Below, one piece after another: positions 47,168 through 57,870 of a DNA stretch of 64,000 nucleotides. Under the pieces are notes generated by a model. The model was not told the DNA's origin, made no database searches, and was given only the letters and a program-made list of their open reading frames with translations. The translations under genes were made by a program, and so were the position numbers. This stretch comes from Spirometra erinaceieuropaei (lineage: Eukaryota; Platyhelminthes; Cestoda; Diphyllobothriidea; Diphyllobothriidae), in assembly GCA_902702965.1 (NCBI GenBank), contig CACRXP010001286.1:41455-105454 (forward strand), read 5' to 3'. Position 1 is the first letter of the stretch. Each line of letters starts with the position of its first letter.

Positions 47168-48158
47168 CAGTAGGTGTGCTAACTCATGAAGTGTTGACTG
47201 AAATACTGAAATGCGTTTTTGTTTCGAAAACATTACTTAAGAAGGGCTTTAAAATTAATCATCATGCAGCATAATTCTATAATAATTCACTTACCTCAAG
47301 ACGCCGGCTTTCGGAAGATTTTCTTTCCGGGCGCATCCAAAAACCATACTCTGTAATAAATGACTACTTAATTAGAATGCAGTTTTCTTATTGATTTGTG
47401 ATGCCCTTTAAAACTAAATTGTATTTTATAGAAAACGTGTGTAAAAATATCCATTCTAACACTCATTTGGTATAAAATTACGTCTCCTTCCACTTTTATA
47501 CTCGAAGGAAGGGTAAAATTTGGTTTACAAAGCTTTTCAAATTTCCGGATATTTTTGAATCTGACCTGCCATCAAACTTGCATTCCAGGTTTCCAAACTA
47601 CAAGCCATGCATTTTCCGCGTACGGCAAATCGTACAGTTCTCTACGGTATTAGGAGGAGTCCATGTGCTGTTCATAAAATTTAGCATCGGATTTGAGCTA
47701 TATTTTAAACTTTACAAGTCACATTAGCAAATGCAGAGGCACAATGTTTTATGTACGGGCATTGCAAAGTATTAAAAACCTCACAATTAAATCTTTTTGA
47801 AACCGGATTATACCCTTTCTTGAAATATAATATCGGAAGAAGACGTACTTTTTTACCAAATGAGTGGTAGAATGGATATTTTTATGCACGTTTTCCATGA
47901 AGTATAACTGAATTTTTAGACGAATCTAAAATCAATTAGAAAAGTGCAGGCTAAACAAGTAGTTCTTTTTTACAGAGTCTGGCTTTTACATGCGCCCGGA
48001 AAGAAGTTCGTTCGAAAGCCGGCATCCTGAAGCAACTGGATTATTATAGAATTATGCTGCAGGATGATTAATTTTAAAGCCCTTCTTAAGTAATATTTTC
48101 GAAACGAAAACGCATTTCAGTATTTCAGTCAACACTTCATGAGTTAGCCCACCTACTG
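47168..48158 (+). mobile_element. Foldback mariner-type MITE, copy 9 (991 bp)
   Basis: CAGTAGGTGTGCTAACTCA at the left, preceded by CA (mutated TA), and CCCACCTACTG-TA at the right. The core is in plus orientation (CCGCGTACGG at about 47616). It sits at the 3' break of the PLE N-terminal half. Confidence 0.88.
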
Positions 48159-48402
48159 TAAGTAAACCTTTAGGTTAAGTATGTTCGTTGAGTAAGAGCT
48201 GTAAGTGATAGCAAACTCGCAAAAAGCGACCCCGAGAAGACTTTTGTGCCAAAATCACCCTTAACAGCCACCCTGCGGGCCATAAAAGAAGTTGCGTCGG
48301 GACTCGGGCTCTTCGCCACTGCAGCAGCGATGACTTATTTAAAAGAATACTTGGTAAGATGTGGTTCTGTAAGCCCACCTGATGGACACAATGCTGTTGG
48401 AG

Positions 48403-48461
48403 CTGGGGTTAGGAGTTGGAGGGTAGGGGCTGATGTTAGGGGTTAGAGTTTGGGGTTAGGG
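48403..48461 (+). repeat. Degenerate telomere-like tract
   Basis: GGGGTTAGGAGTTGGAGGG, TGTTAGGGGTTAGAG and TTTGGGGTTAGGGCG occur in succession. Confidence 0.5.
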
Positions 48462-48779
48462 CGACCATTTTTCAACCCATTTAATCACAACCGCGCATGC
48501 CCAGCAACTTTCCTTTTGCATACAACTACTTGAGCTCGTCGCCTTTGCGTTCCCCGACCCCACTTGTGGAAACCCCCATTACCACCGGTCCCGTTTTACA
48601 GGTGGCTTGTATTTGCTTACTCCAGTTGCCGATCTATAACCACATCTGACCAAAAACCGACCTATATATTTATTCCGGCCAAATGGATATACGATCAGCT
48701 TTGTAAAAATTGGCTCAGACGTCAGAGGTAGCAGCAAAACCCCGATCGCGGAAACTCCATTAACTGCTGCACATTCGGG

Positions 48780-49193
48780 AAATTTCTGAAACACTCTCCC
48801 GGCAATTAAAACGCTTTGGCATCTCCAACGCCCACATCTTCCTTACGCAAGGCATTATGCCGCGCAAGGGACCCGGTGTCCAAAGAACAACTAACTAATG
48901 TCATTTACCACATTCCGTGCGCTAACTGATGTTGCGTTTATGTTGGTCATACAAGCCAACGTATCAGGACTCGCATTGATGAGCATAAGTTGGCCCTCTG
49001 CCGACGTGACTCCTGGTACCTCGTGTTTGCTCACCCCCTTGAGTATGACCACGGCTTCAATTAGTACGGTACTGAAATGATCGTAATGGCTAACATCAAA
49101 CAGGCGCGAGTATTCCTCGAAGGTCGGCATTCTAACACGACCAGCATCAACCGCCATGTCGATCTGGACGCCCATTATGAAGGCCTGCGATAA
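48780..49193 (+). pseudogene. Penelope-like element GIY-YIG remnant
   Basis: RQLKRFGISNAHIF and a linker lead, after a frameshift, into NVIYHIPCAN (about 48898-48926), a TGA at 48927-48929, VYVGHTSQRIRTRIDEHKLA (about 48934-48993) and LCRRDSWYLVFAHPLEYDHG. A TAG follows at 49062-49064, then TEMIVMANIKQARVFLEGRH, SINRHVDLDAHYEGL and a TAA at 49191-49193. The GIY strand is represented by VIYHIPC and the YIG strand by VYVGHT; the conserved Arg and the DEHK region are kept. Two internal stops make it non-functional. Confidence 0.85.
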
Positions 49194-50582
49194 CGTACCA
49201 CTGAGCCATGCCGCATCACGGCAGCTAATTCAGCCGCCTGCGACCCCGCTACCCTACCATTTCTCCTCCTGCAGCACTTAGAGGCCCTAACTGTTCTCCC
49301 TCCAGCTCAGAAGCCGTCCGTGAATCTGTACCTACCCCAGCCCCCTTACACGTTAATAGTCTGTCCTGTCGCGCCGACCAGTCTAGTATGGCAGTCTCAC
49401 TTTCTCCTTTGTCTTCATTTCGTCTGACAAGGAGTTGGTGTCACGAACTTAAAAATTCACCGGTACAACTCACTTTTTCGAAGTGCTTTATCTTTTTTCA
49501 TATATATGTGTATTAGGTAGGCGTCCCAAGGAATATAAGCTGAAGTAAGACGTGTTCATTTTCGACATCAGTTCCCAGGTCGTCGTCTGACGTAGAGCTA
49601 AGAAAATGTGCCAAAAAACTCAATCATAAGTGCACTTTAAAAAATCGATACTTATTTGACGTTTATGCCAGTGGGCACATTCCCAAAGAAGAATTCGCCA
49701 GATGTTTACTTAGAGGGCTTGCCTGGAAATATCTACTTCCTTTGCTTTTGATTCTTGTTGTCTCATGCATTGGCGTACAAAATCTCTATGGCCCCCATTT
49801 TGAGAGAATAATTCGAACAACTATTTCATTTCGAACTGGTAGCCTTCCATGTCTGGACAGTGTGTTTTTGATCGATTTTATTTCGTGGGATGCCTACTTT
49901 CTAATACATATGGACATATGAATTACGACCGTATGGCGGTGGAAAATATTTGGTAATTTACGAAAATCATCAGCGAGGACAGTTAGATTTTCTGCGAATA
50001 GAGGCCGAAATAGGAGGATTTTACTTCAATGTATGCATATAACGCCTGCCGTAGGAATTGCCTTAGGGTATTAAGTAGCATCTCGTTACGGCCGAAGCAT
50101 GCTTGGTGCCTTTATAACTGCTTCTCATTACTGTCTCCGAGCATGTGAAGTTTCTAGGGAGCAATACATGCGATTTTTCCAGGACTAGCTGCCCCTGGAC
50201 TTATTTAAATCTTTACATGGCACAATCACCCATGTCTTCGAACTCGAACGAGCACAGAAGAGAAGTATATCAGACAAGAAGCGGATGGCTATTTCTCAGC
50301 AGTCTGATGCATACCAGGGGTCTCCTACAAAGATCGTAGTTCCATCTTCAAGAAATTTTGCAATAAGGGAATACAATATGCTTTCCAAAGGGATGAAATT
50401 CGATTTCGGATTAAAATTACTTGGGATTCCTTGCAAGCTTCGAGTCCATCATATCAGTAGGAAACCTCACAAAAGACGATCAGTCTACAATCCAAATAAT
50501 TACTATGCAAGCTCTGGAAGATCAAAATCATGTTTTTCAGTACTATCACCTGAAAAATGAAGGGCTTAAGTAAGTTATCAAC
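49194..50582. other. Unassigned stretch
   Basis: No motif recognised; short plus-strand frames at 50145-50560 look like chance. Confidence 0.35.
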
Positions 50583-50760
50583 AAAGACAAGGGAGACTGG
50601 AATGGCCATTTTTGGCTTGTGGGCCGTCGTCAGCCAGCCATACCCAACTCTGAGCTAAGCAACTCTCGAGGTTAGAACTTGCAACATGTTGGTTAGAAAT
50701 CCAGTGACCTAAGCATTGGACCGCGGGCTCGTTGTCCTGCCTGTTACGATCGACTATACT
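50583..50760 (-). repeat. SINE-like repeat, copy 1
   Basis: On the minus strand the 5' part is tRNA-like but decayed. The 3' part has GGGTATGGCTGGCTGACGAC, a GGC/GCC hairpin, and AAAAATGGCCATTCCAGTC, then CTCCCTTGTCTTTG. The pair at 50880-51060 has the same arrangement. Confidence 0.65.
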
Positions 50761-50879
50761 GACAATGATAGAGGGGACGAACCGTTCGCGCTGCGGAACT
50801 CCCTTTTCCTGCTGCGTCTAGGCGGGAGAGCCTTAAATACCCTAAAAATTGACAAAAACATTCTCGGCAGAATGGTATT

Positions 50880-51060
50880 ACCGACAAAGACAAGGGAGAC
50901 TGGAATGGCCATTTCTGTCTTATTAGTCGTCGTCAGCCAGCCATACCCAAGCCCGAAGTATGGAACACCTGAGCCTCGAACTCGTGACCTGTTGGTTTAG
51001 AAGTCCACGCCTCTACCCACCGGGCCACGAGCCCGTTGCCCTGTCGGTTTTCGATCGGGA
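50880..51060 (-). repeat. tRNA-derived SINE-like repeat, copy 2
   Basis: Read on the minus strand, the copy has TGGCCCGGTGGGTAGAG (A-box-like) followed at about the right distance by CACGAGTTCGAGGC (B-box-like), then GGGTATGGCTGGCTGACGAC, AATAAG and GAAATGGCCATTCCAGTC. The tRNA-like 5' head and unrelated body are the usual plan of a SINE transcribed by RNA polymerase III. The two copies lie about 300 bp apart in the same orientation; it is unclear whether this is a tandem duplication or two insertions. Confidence 0.7.
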
Positions 51061-51149
51061 ATCATTATCGTCCCCTTCGAATACAAAGAAGGTTCAACCA
51101 CCATTTTTAACAAAACCTAATTAAATAAGAAGATGCCGCCTCTGTCAGC

Positions 51150-52612
51150 AGATAGATCAATCCGTAAATCTCTTTCCAGAAATTCTGCCAATGCTAAGAT
51201 ATCATCCTCTGTTAAGGCGTTGATGCGTTTTACGGGAGATTTTACCAATCGTTAAGATCTAGGGTCCGCATAATTTTCGCAAAACCGAGGTCCCTCTGCG
51301 ACCGATAGTATCTTTAATCGGTGTGCTCAATTACAAAATTTCTAAATGGCTATTCCATTGTGGAATGTTCATTGAGAACTCTGTAGACTTCCTAAGGAAA
51401 TTCCAGGGAACCACGATTTTCGCTGATGAGACAGTAGTCGCCTTTTATGCCGTCTCTCTCTTCACATTCACACTGCTTGATTTCACAAGATAATGAACAG
51501 AAGGGTTCCTACCGTTCGACACAACAAATGCTCTCCCGCCTGCCTTACTTGAACTCAGACGTATGTTAACATACCAACTTTTTATTTGGCCACTAATACT
51601 ATCAATAACTGATATGAGCTTCTATGGGCCCACTCATGTCCGGCTTTCTCGCGAGATGACAATGCAAAAACTCGAACCTACGAGTTGCGACTTCTAGACG
51701 ACATATTTGTTATCATGATAAAGGACCAACTGGGAACATTCCACAACGCTGTCAACTCAGTAATGCCAGGTGTTAAATTCAGCCTCGAGAAGAAGTTCGA
51801 CAACAAACTCTCATTTCTTGATGGTATTGTAAAACAGAAGCCCCATGGAACATTATGCAAATCCGTTGGCCGCAAAGAAAAGTATGCGGAAGTTATCTTG
51901 CACCCATCTCCCACAAACGGGTTGCTGTCTGCAGTTTGTTTACTTGAGTGAGAACACGCTGTTCTGACGAAGAAGGCTACCAGGTTGGAGTGAATTACTT
52001 GTTCGAATTAATCTCTCAGTATAACAATTAATCTCTCAGATAACAAAAACCGAATGAAAAGTAAGTAGATAGTTCCAGTTAAGCTCCTAAATTAAATATC
52101 TGACACACCATTCTTTAAAAATGCGTCTAATCTGAGAAAACACCAAAGTTGAGTGACTCACAAGTCGACGACTACTTTACGCACTCAGCTAATACACTTC
52201 AAAGATATGATGGGCTACCTAAATAAGAAGGAATTTGTCTACAAGATCCCATGCGATACCTGCGATGCGGTTTATTGTATTCAAACTGGAAAGCCGTTCC
52301 TTAAACGCATTCACGAATACCAGTTGGCTGTGGAGAGTCGAGAGCGCCTATCCAAATCGGCCACGCATCCCCGGGCACCGGACACACCTTCGCTCCGGCC
52401 AATACTCGCCTCATCGGCGTCTGCCATTTCAAGATATGTCGACAGTTCCTCGCGGTCAGGTACTCAGACGAATCGTGCATCAACCGGCAAGCCGAGTCAG
52501 ATGTCGCGTACAACAGCTTCTGACAGAAGTGGAAAAGACGAGAACCAATCGGAACAGGATGAGACGCAGCGACCGCCTCCGTGCGCAAACGCCAAACAAG
52601 TATCGATTAGTT
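51150..52612 (+). pseudogene. Penelope-like element, RT plus GIY-YIG, near-complete C-terminal two thirds
   Basis: From about 51280 the plus strand reads FRKTEVPLRPIVSLIGVLN, ISKWLFHCGMF, and AVSLFTFTLLDF (about 51450-51480), conserved PLE RT blocks. The catalytic region at about 51690 reads LRLLDDIFVI: the double Asp is kept but the preceding YV is changed. GTFHNAVNSVMPGVKFSLEK, NKLSFLDGIVKQKPHGTL and the GRKEKYAEVILHPS block complete RT (to about 51915). The linker carries STTTLRTQLIHFKD (about 52163), and the nuclease has KEFVYKIPCDTCDAVYCIQT and KRIHEYQLAV (about 52230-52335). After frameshifts, YSDESCINRQAESDV and KWKRREPIG (about 52540) match 22.4 kb. The RT DD and most of the nuclease are recognisable, but frameshifts and stops prevent expression. 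Confidence 0.87.
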
Positions 52613-53050
52613 AAAGTGCATTCACAATGTTAACTGCTTTGGCACACTTTCTCATCTCTGCACCTAACCACGGCCTGGGGATCCGGTGTCGAACATTTTT
52701 ACAATGGAGTCTCTTTTCCCAAAGAAAATATCTGAAATCCACAAATCTATTTATAATACACATTAATTATGAAAGCGGAAACTGCAGAGCTTACAAGGAA
52801 GAACATGTGAATGTCATGAAAACAGTAAGAGCATGTGAAAGTTGTTTTTAGAAAAATGCGCACGGTTGTAGTTGGACTTTATTCCGAGCTTTTTTTTCTC
52901 AAAAAGTGCTTGGATTGTGGTCGGAGCCGAGCATAAGACTGATCCGAACGTGAAGTAAATGCTCATTCTGTTAGAAGGACTTAAGAAGAAGATGATGATA
53001 GATGGTTCACCACTGATTGAAAATGTAGCATAAAGAAATGGTTCTGCCGC
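52613..53050 (-). promoter_or_regulatory. Probable 3' UTR of the 53.05-kb gene with poly(A) signal
   Basis: On the minus strand an AATAAA hexamer lies at 52883-52878, about 170 bases after the stop codon. No other function was seen. The 3' end itself cannot be placed from sequence alone. Confidence 0.45.
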
Positions 53051-53464
53051 CTAGTCCTCACACGTTTGACTCCACAAGATGGCTGATTTGTTCTTCTTGT
53101 GAATCAGCTCCTCCAGGGCTGTCACCGTGGAGGGGTCAGAAAGCATGAGAACGAAGAGACTGGAGTTATCCTTCTTGGTGTACTGTAGAAATATCAAACC
53201 CTTCATGGCATCATCGCGCTTCAGTTGAACAACTCCATCGTAGGGCAACTTGATGACGGGCTTTTCGTTGCCGCTACGGTGTAGCGTGAGACAGTCCGCG
53301 CTACCCTTGACTATGAACGCTGTTTGTTGATCCTTATTGCCGATGGCGCTCTTGAACAGTTTTGAGATTTCATCCAGTGTCACGTAGTCGATGCCCCCGC
53401 AACGAGTGTTAAGTAACATGGCGCCTAAACTAGTGAAGATAATCTCGCCTCCTTTCTTCGGCAT
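53051..53464 (-). CDS. Small intact single-exon protein, function unknown (PTB/PH-like?)
   Basis: The only open frame in the window that looks like a functional host gene: 137 codons from an ATG at 53464-53462 to a TAG at 53053-53051, without breaks or repeat content. Codon use and composition (many Lys, Leu, Asp, Ser) look coding. Alternating beta-strand-like segments (QTAFIVKGSADCLTLH about residues 46-61, PVIKLPYDGVVQLKR about 68-82, GLIFLQYTKKDNSSLFVLML about 88-107) followed by a C-terminal amphipathic helix (PSTVTALEELIHKK about 110-123) suggest a PH/PTB-type fold. That is a shape argument only; I do not recognise the family. There is no signal peptide or membrane segment, so it is probably cytosolic. 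An acceptor-like CCCCATCAG ends at 53475, ten bases before the ATG, which could mark a 5' UTR intron or a trans-splice site. Alternatively this is the last exon of a longer gene. Confidence 0.7.
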   Translation of the reverse strand: MPKKGGEIIFTSLGAMLLNTRCGGIDYVTLDEISKLFKSAIGNKDQQTAFIVKGSADCLTLHRSGNEKPVIKLPYDGVVQLKRDDAMKGLIFLQYTKKDNSSLFVLMLSDPSTVTALEELIHKKNKSAILWSQTCED

Positions 53465-53485
53465 TTCACGGTCTCTGATGGGGAA

Positions 53486-56457
53486 GAGTTAGCAACTTCA
53501 GTGGCTCCAAGGGGCGTACAACTATAAACCGGCGTTGGATCAAGACTTTTATTGATCATTAATGCGTACTCGCGCAAGTCGCATGTCTATTGGTGAATCA
53601 GGCAGCGTGTTCTATTAATTGGCATGTGGAGCACTCAGCCTTGCATTTATTTGATTGGTAGAGAGTGCCGAGACAGTTTACGCGTTAGAGTTTCGCAAAA
53701 AATTATCATTTTAAGGTTTTTCGACTTTCTTTATTTTTTCATTCCCGCGGCTTTTTCTAAGAAGTGGTATACTTGTGTAAGTGGAGAAGAAGAAGAGTCG
53801 AGCACCGGAACACTGTGTTTATTGTCCTGAGCTTTCAGACTCGTACAGGAGTCCATCGTCAGAGGTAGCAGCAGCAGCAGAACAAACGACAGTTATACGG
53901 CACGTGTATTTTTGTCGATGCCAAAAGTTTAGTTTCGAAACAGAATCCTTAGGACGAAGGATCTTAAAACATGTTGATTATTTTGTACTATTCTGATTCC
54001 TGCAAAGGATTAAGGTAACGGAGGTCTTGAGAGCACGCTGAGGAAACTAACTCAACAGATCACTCCGTTGCATCTCAATACACCGATAAAGCGCCCTTAT
54101 GCAACTGCGTTTGTGGATGATCCGGTGGCTGTTGTTGTAGTTTCATACTTGGGTCGTATTCTCCGCTTTCATGAACAATCTTTGTGGCAGAGGAGGACAT
54201 CATGCAAGGCCAGTCGGCTGTTTTCTTCCTCCAATCGTAAACCGTATGACCAAGAAGACGAAGCTAAGCCTTTGTATGAATATCGAAACCTAATCCCCTC
54301 TTACGCTCTCGTAGTTAAATTAATCATATGTCCGTTGAGATAGGTCGTCGTGAAGTCCGTTTAGTCCGAAATGAAAGAAGGGTTTTGGAGAACTACTATC
54401 TGCAAGAGCAAGAAGAATTAAAGGCGGCGTTTCTGGTTTCTTTTTTGTCCTTTGTCGGTCGTACACCGGTTTCAGGCAGAGAAGACTCGAGTTTGGGGCA
54501 CGAAGTCATTGGTTAAGGAGAAGAACTGGCGTCTTCTGGAGTCTTGATTTAGATTATTTCTTCTGTTTTGTTACTCGTTCCGATTCACATGCCGTTGAAG
54601 CTTTGTTATGGCAGCTTTGAGATATAACAGACTATTCACAGACCGTATGTCTGAAGTGACCCTTTGTCTATTGCAGATCCAGCAACCACATCAAGTTGCC
54701 TCCCCAAAGGAAAAAATATAGTGATGTTCAAAGACCCAGTTACAGATACTTGTTCCCGCGAACGCTAAGGGACAGGTCCAAAGGCGGTCTGCAGCATTCC
54801 TTTCTCTGCCGAAAATAATGAGATCTTCAGCAAAATTCTGAAACTTTGCACAAAAGCGGGAGGATTCCATTCCTGGAGCACCGATATCGCTGAGCACTGG
54901 TTGTCAGATCAAGTCAATTTCTGCAGGGTTCATTCTGATGCTTCACTTGGCGACCCTCTTTTTAATCAATTATAGAAATTCTAATTTGAAAATGTCACTG
55001 TCATCAGTAGGTATTTTTTAACCATCGGAGCTAGGTAGGTCAAAACGGAATCATTTTCTCAAGAGAGATCAGAGGGAGTTATTCAATGTAGCCTGTTCGT
55101 GGGAAACTGGTAAGGTTTTTAGAGTTAATGATCCTTAGGTAATAATTAATAACTGTCCTTGGTTTTTGCTGTTATCACGTTTACGACAAAGGCCACTTAA
55201 GTAATTTTTATGGTTTCCTCTGCCGTTTCGGTATTTATAGAAGACTAAGAATCTAAACTAGGAAATATTTTCGTTAACGATCTAAGTCAGTAGTGTCTGC
55301 AGTTTTTAAAAGAAGAATTACAGTTCTGAATTTTATTACGGTCTCTAAGTTGACCGGTGGTACAGTTTTCTGACAAAATATCTTTATGGCGCCGGCATAG
55401 GCAGATGCGCTGTCAATAAAAAATTTGAAATATACGTACAGAGAAAAAGACAAAAAACTGCAGATGTTTCACAAAAGGTACGCCAGTGAAATATTCCAGG
55501 GGTAATCTGTACTAATGGAAAATTTTAAAGATTCCGTGCATTAAATTCATTAAAATACCAAATTTGTTTATCCTCTAAATTCTCATGAAACGTCTACGTT
55601 TTTAAACTGAATGGTTTTCGTAAACAGGACCGACAGAGGTGATTTGAAATTTTGTAAATAGAAATCCCTCTCGCTAAAGTGCATTGCCTAGTGAAAGCAC
55701 CTGCGTCAAGAGTACAATACAACAATTTTAAATATTGAACACTCTTTACTGCTGTCAGATTTGCAGGCATAAAAACCCACCTAATATTTGAATTTCGGAG
55801 GATTATTTCACATCCGCATATAGTACAGGACTTATTTTTAACTATTACTGAGATCTTAAAACTATTCCTGTCAGATATTTTATTTTAGGGCATACTTGGG
55901 ACTCTCGGTCAATTTTTTGTGAATTTTATCACGCAACGTACCACTTCGGGGAGTATGCTACTTTAGGCTTTCTCCCACGGTTCTAACTTACTGTACTTCA
56001 TAACTGCAACGGACGTGAGACTAGGCGCACAGAAGCAAGGCGTTTTACTCACCTCCATAACAATTAGTGCATTTCGTGAACGGCAGAACAGTTGTCCTAA
56101 AAAGCTTTTAATCAAGAAATCGGCAGAGGTAAGACACATTTTACTTTTTATTTGAATTTTAGGCAAAAACCACTGCATTATTTTAAATCTAAACGAACAC
56201 AGACTACTGGTAGTTGTTAATATACGTATACGAAGCATGGCTTCCCACCGATCGTGTTCGGCATCTAGGATGTGAGAAATAAGAAAAGAAATTTTGCGTT
56301 CTTCCGTCAGATCTCAGTAAAATTGTCCTGCCTGAACAATTACACTGTGGGATTCAAGCAGTCGAATTTCGAATCTTCCCCCTGAAGGCACTTAGTTCAT
56401 AAATTTTTTGAACTTTGAGGGATTTCGTTCTGTAATATCTGCTAGGTGCTGTACTTA
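53486..56457. other. Unassigned, mostly AT-rich stretch upstream of the 53.05-kb gene
   Basis: Nearly 3 kb without a recognised transposable element. It contains a CAG microsatellite (about 53868-53880) and short open frames (53624-54516, 55963-56238) without motifs. It may hold the promoter, a 5' exon or an intron of the minus-strand gene, but no exon can be supported. Confidence 0.4.
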
Positions 56458-57428
56458 CAGTAGCTGTGCTAAATCATTAAATGTTAACCGAAATTCTGAA
56501 ATGCTTTTTCCAATCAAAACGATTAATAGAAGTAGGGCTGTAATATTAATCACCGTCCAGCCTAAATTTATAATAATTTAGTTACTTCAGAATGCCGGCT
56601 TTTGAACGAACCTCTTCCGGCCGCCTGCAAAAACTGCGCTCGGTGCTTAAATAGCAAGACTTTTCCTTATTAATTTTCGATATCCCTATAAATTCAAAAC
56701 ATCTCGTGGGAAATTTCATAAAAATACTTATTCTTCCACTCATTTGGTAGAAAATTACTTCTTTAAATTTCATATTTGAAAGAAGGGTATAATCCGGTTT
56801 TAAACAATTTCTAAGTATGAGATATTCAGGACTGTGAAATACCGTTTATAAAGCATCATGTCGCTGCATTTTCTAATTTTGCTTGCAAAGGTTACTATAT
56901 GGCTCGAGCCCACTGCTAAACTTTATGAAGCCCATCTAGTTTCCTTTGAATAAGGTATAGAAATGTATGATTTTCCGCACACGAAAAGTATACAACTTGT
57001 AAGTTGGAAACCCTGAATGCAAATGCAACGGCGGATCGAGTTTCAAAATAATTCGGGAAATGGAAAAGTTTTTAAAACCAAATTGTACCCTTCCTCAAGC
57101 ATAAAATGTGAAGAAACGTACTTTTCTACCAAATGTGTAGAACAATAGATATTTCCATGCATGTTTTCCATGAGATATATTTGAATTCATAGGGGTATCG
57201 AAAATCAACGAGAAAAATTACTGCCACTTAAGTAGTTGTTTTTTCAGACCGTAATTTTTGCAGGCGGCCGAAAAGAAGTTCGTATAAAAACCAGCACCCT
57301 AAAGTAACTGAATAAGTATGGCATTAAGCCTCAAGATGGTTAATATTAAATCTCTACTTAAGTAATCTTTTTGAGTGGAAAACGCATTTCAGGATTTAGG
57401 TTAGCATTCCATGACTTAGCACATCTAT
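56458..57428 (-). mobile_element. Foldback mariner-type MITE, copy 10 (about 971 bp)
   Basis: TA-CAGTAGCTGTGCTAAATCA at the left and a decayed GCACATCTATTA at the right. The core is in minus orientation (TTGGAAACCCTGAATGCAA at about 57005). It is diverged more than copies 1, 5, 6 and 9 and resembles copy 7. Confidence 0.85.
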
Positions 57429-57762
57429 TACATCCTTTATGCAAAGTCTGTGTGACGATGTAGCATTAAGGATGACAGAGCTGGGCAACCAGGCAGGCTG
57501 AAGTTCTTCACAAAACCCATCCTCCCCGGCAAGGGGTATTTTTCTGTTCAATGAGAACTTGGGTTGACGCGGACCACAGAGACAACAACTATTTTAGTAA
57601 CTACGAGTCAACTCCTAGAAAAACCAATAACTAAAACAAGCTAGATCTGAATTTGGCCAACTCAGTCTCCACTTATATCATCACCATCACATTAAGGCGT
57701 CTTTACTAAGGAAAAATAATGCTGTTGTGTTGGTCCATAAGTTCAAATTCTGTCATATTTTA
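57429..57762. other. Unassigned spacer
   Basis: Nothing recognised between two mariner-type ends. Confidence 0.35.
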
Positions 57763-57870
57763 CAGTACGTGACCTATCTCATGAAATCTGATAACGGAAA
57801 CTGATACGAGAATTTCTGGACGTCTTTAACGTTGAGCATTTTTTTGCTCATCCACACCCACGTCACTAAC
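57763..57870 (+). mobile_element. Terminus of a mariner-type element
   Basis: TA-CAGTACGTGACCTATCTCA, then GAATTTCTGGACG and AACGTTGAGCA, as at 1405-1290. It is a third terminal subfamily, beside GTGGGCTAACTCA and GCGACCGATCTCA. The other end was not found and no transposase is visible. Confidence 0.6.
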
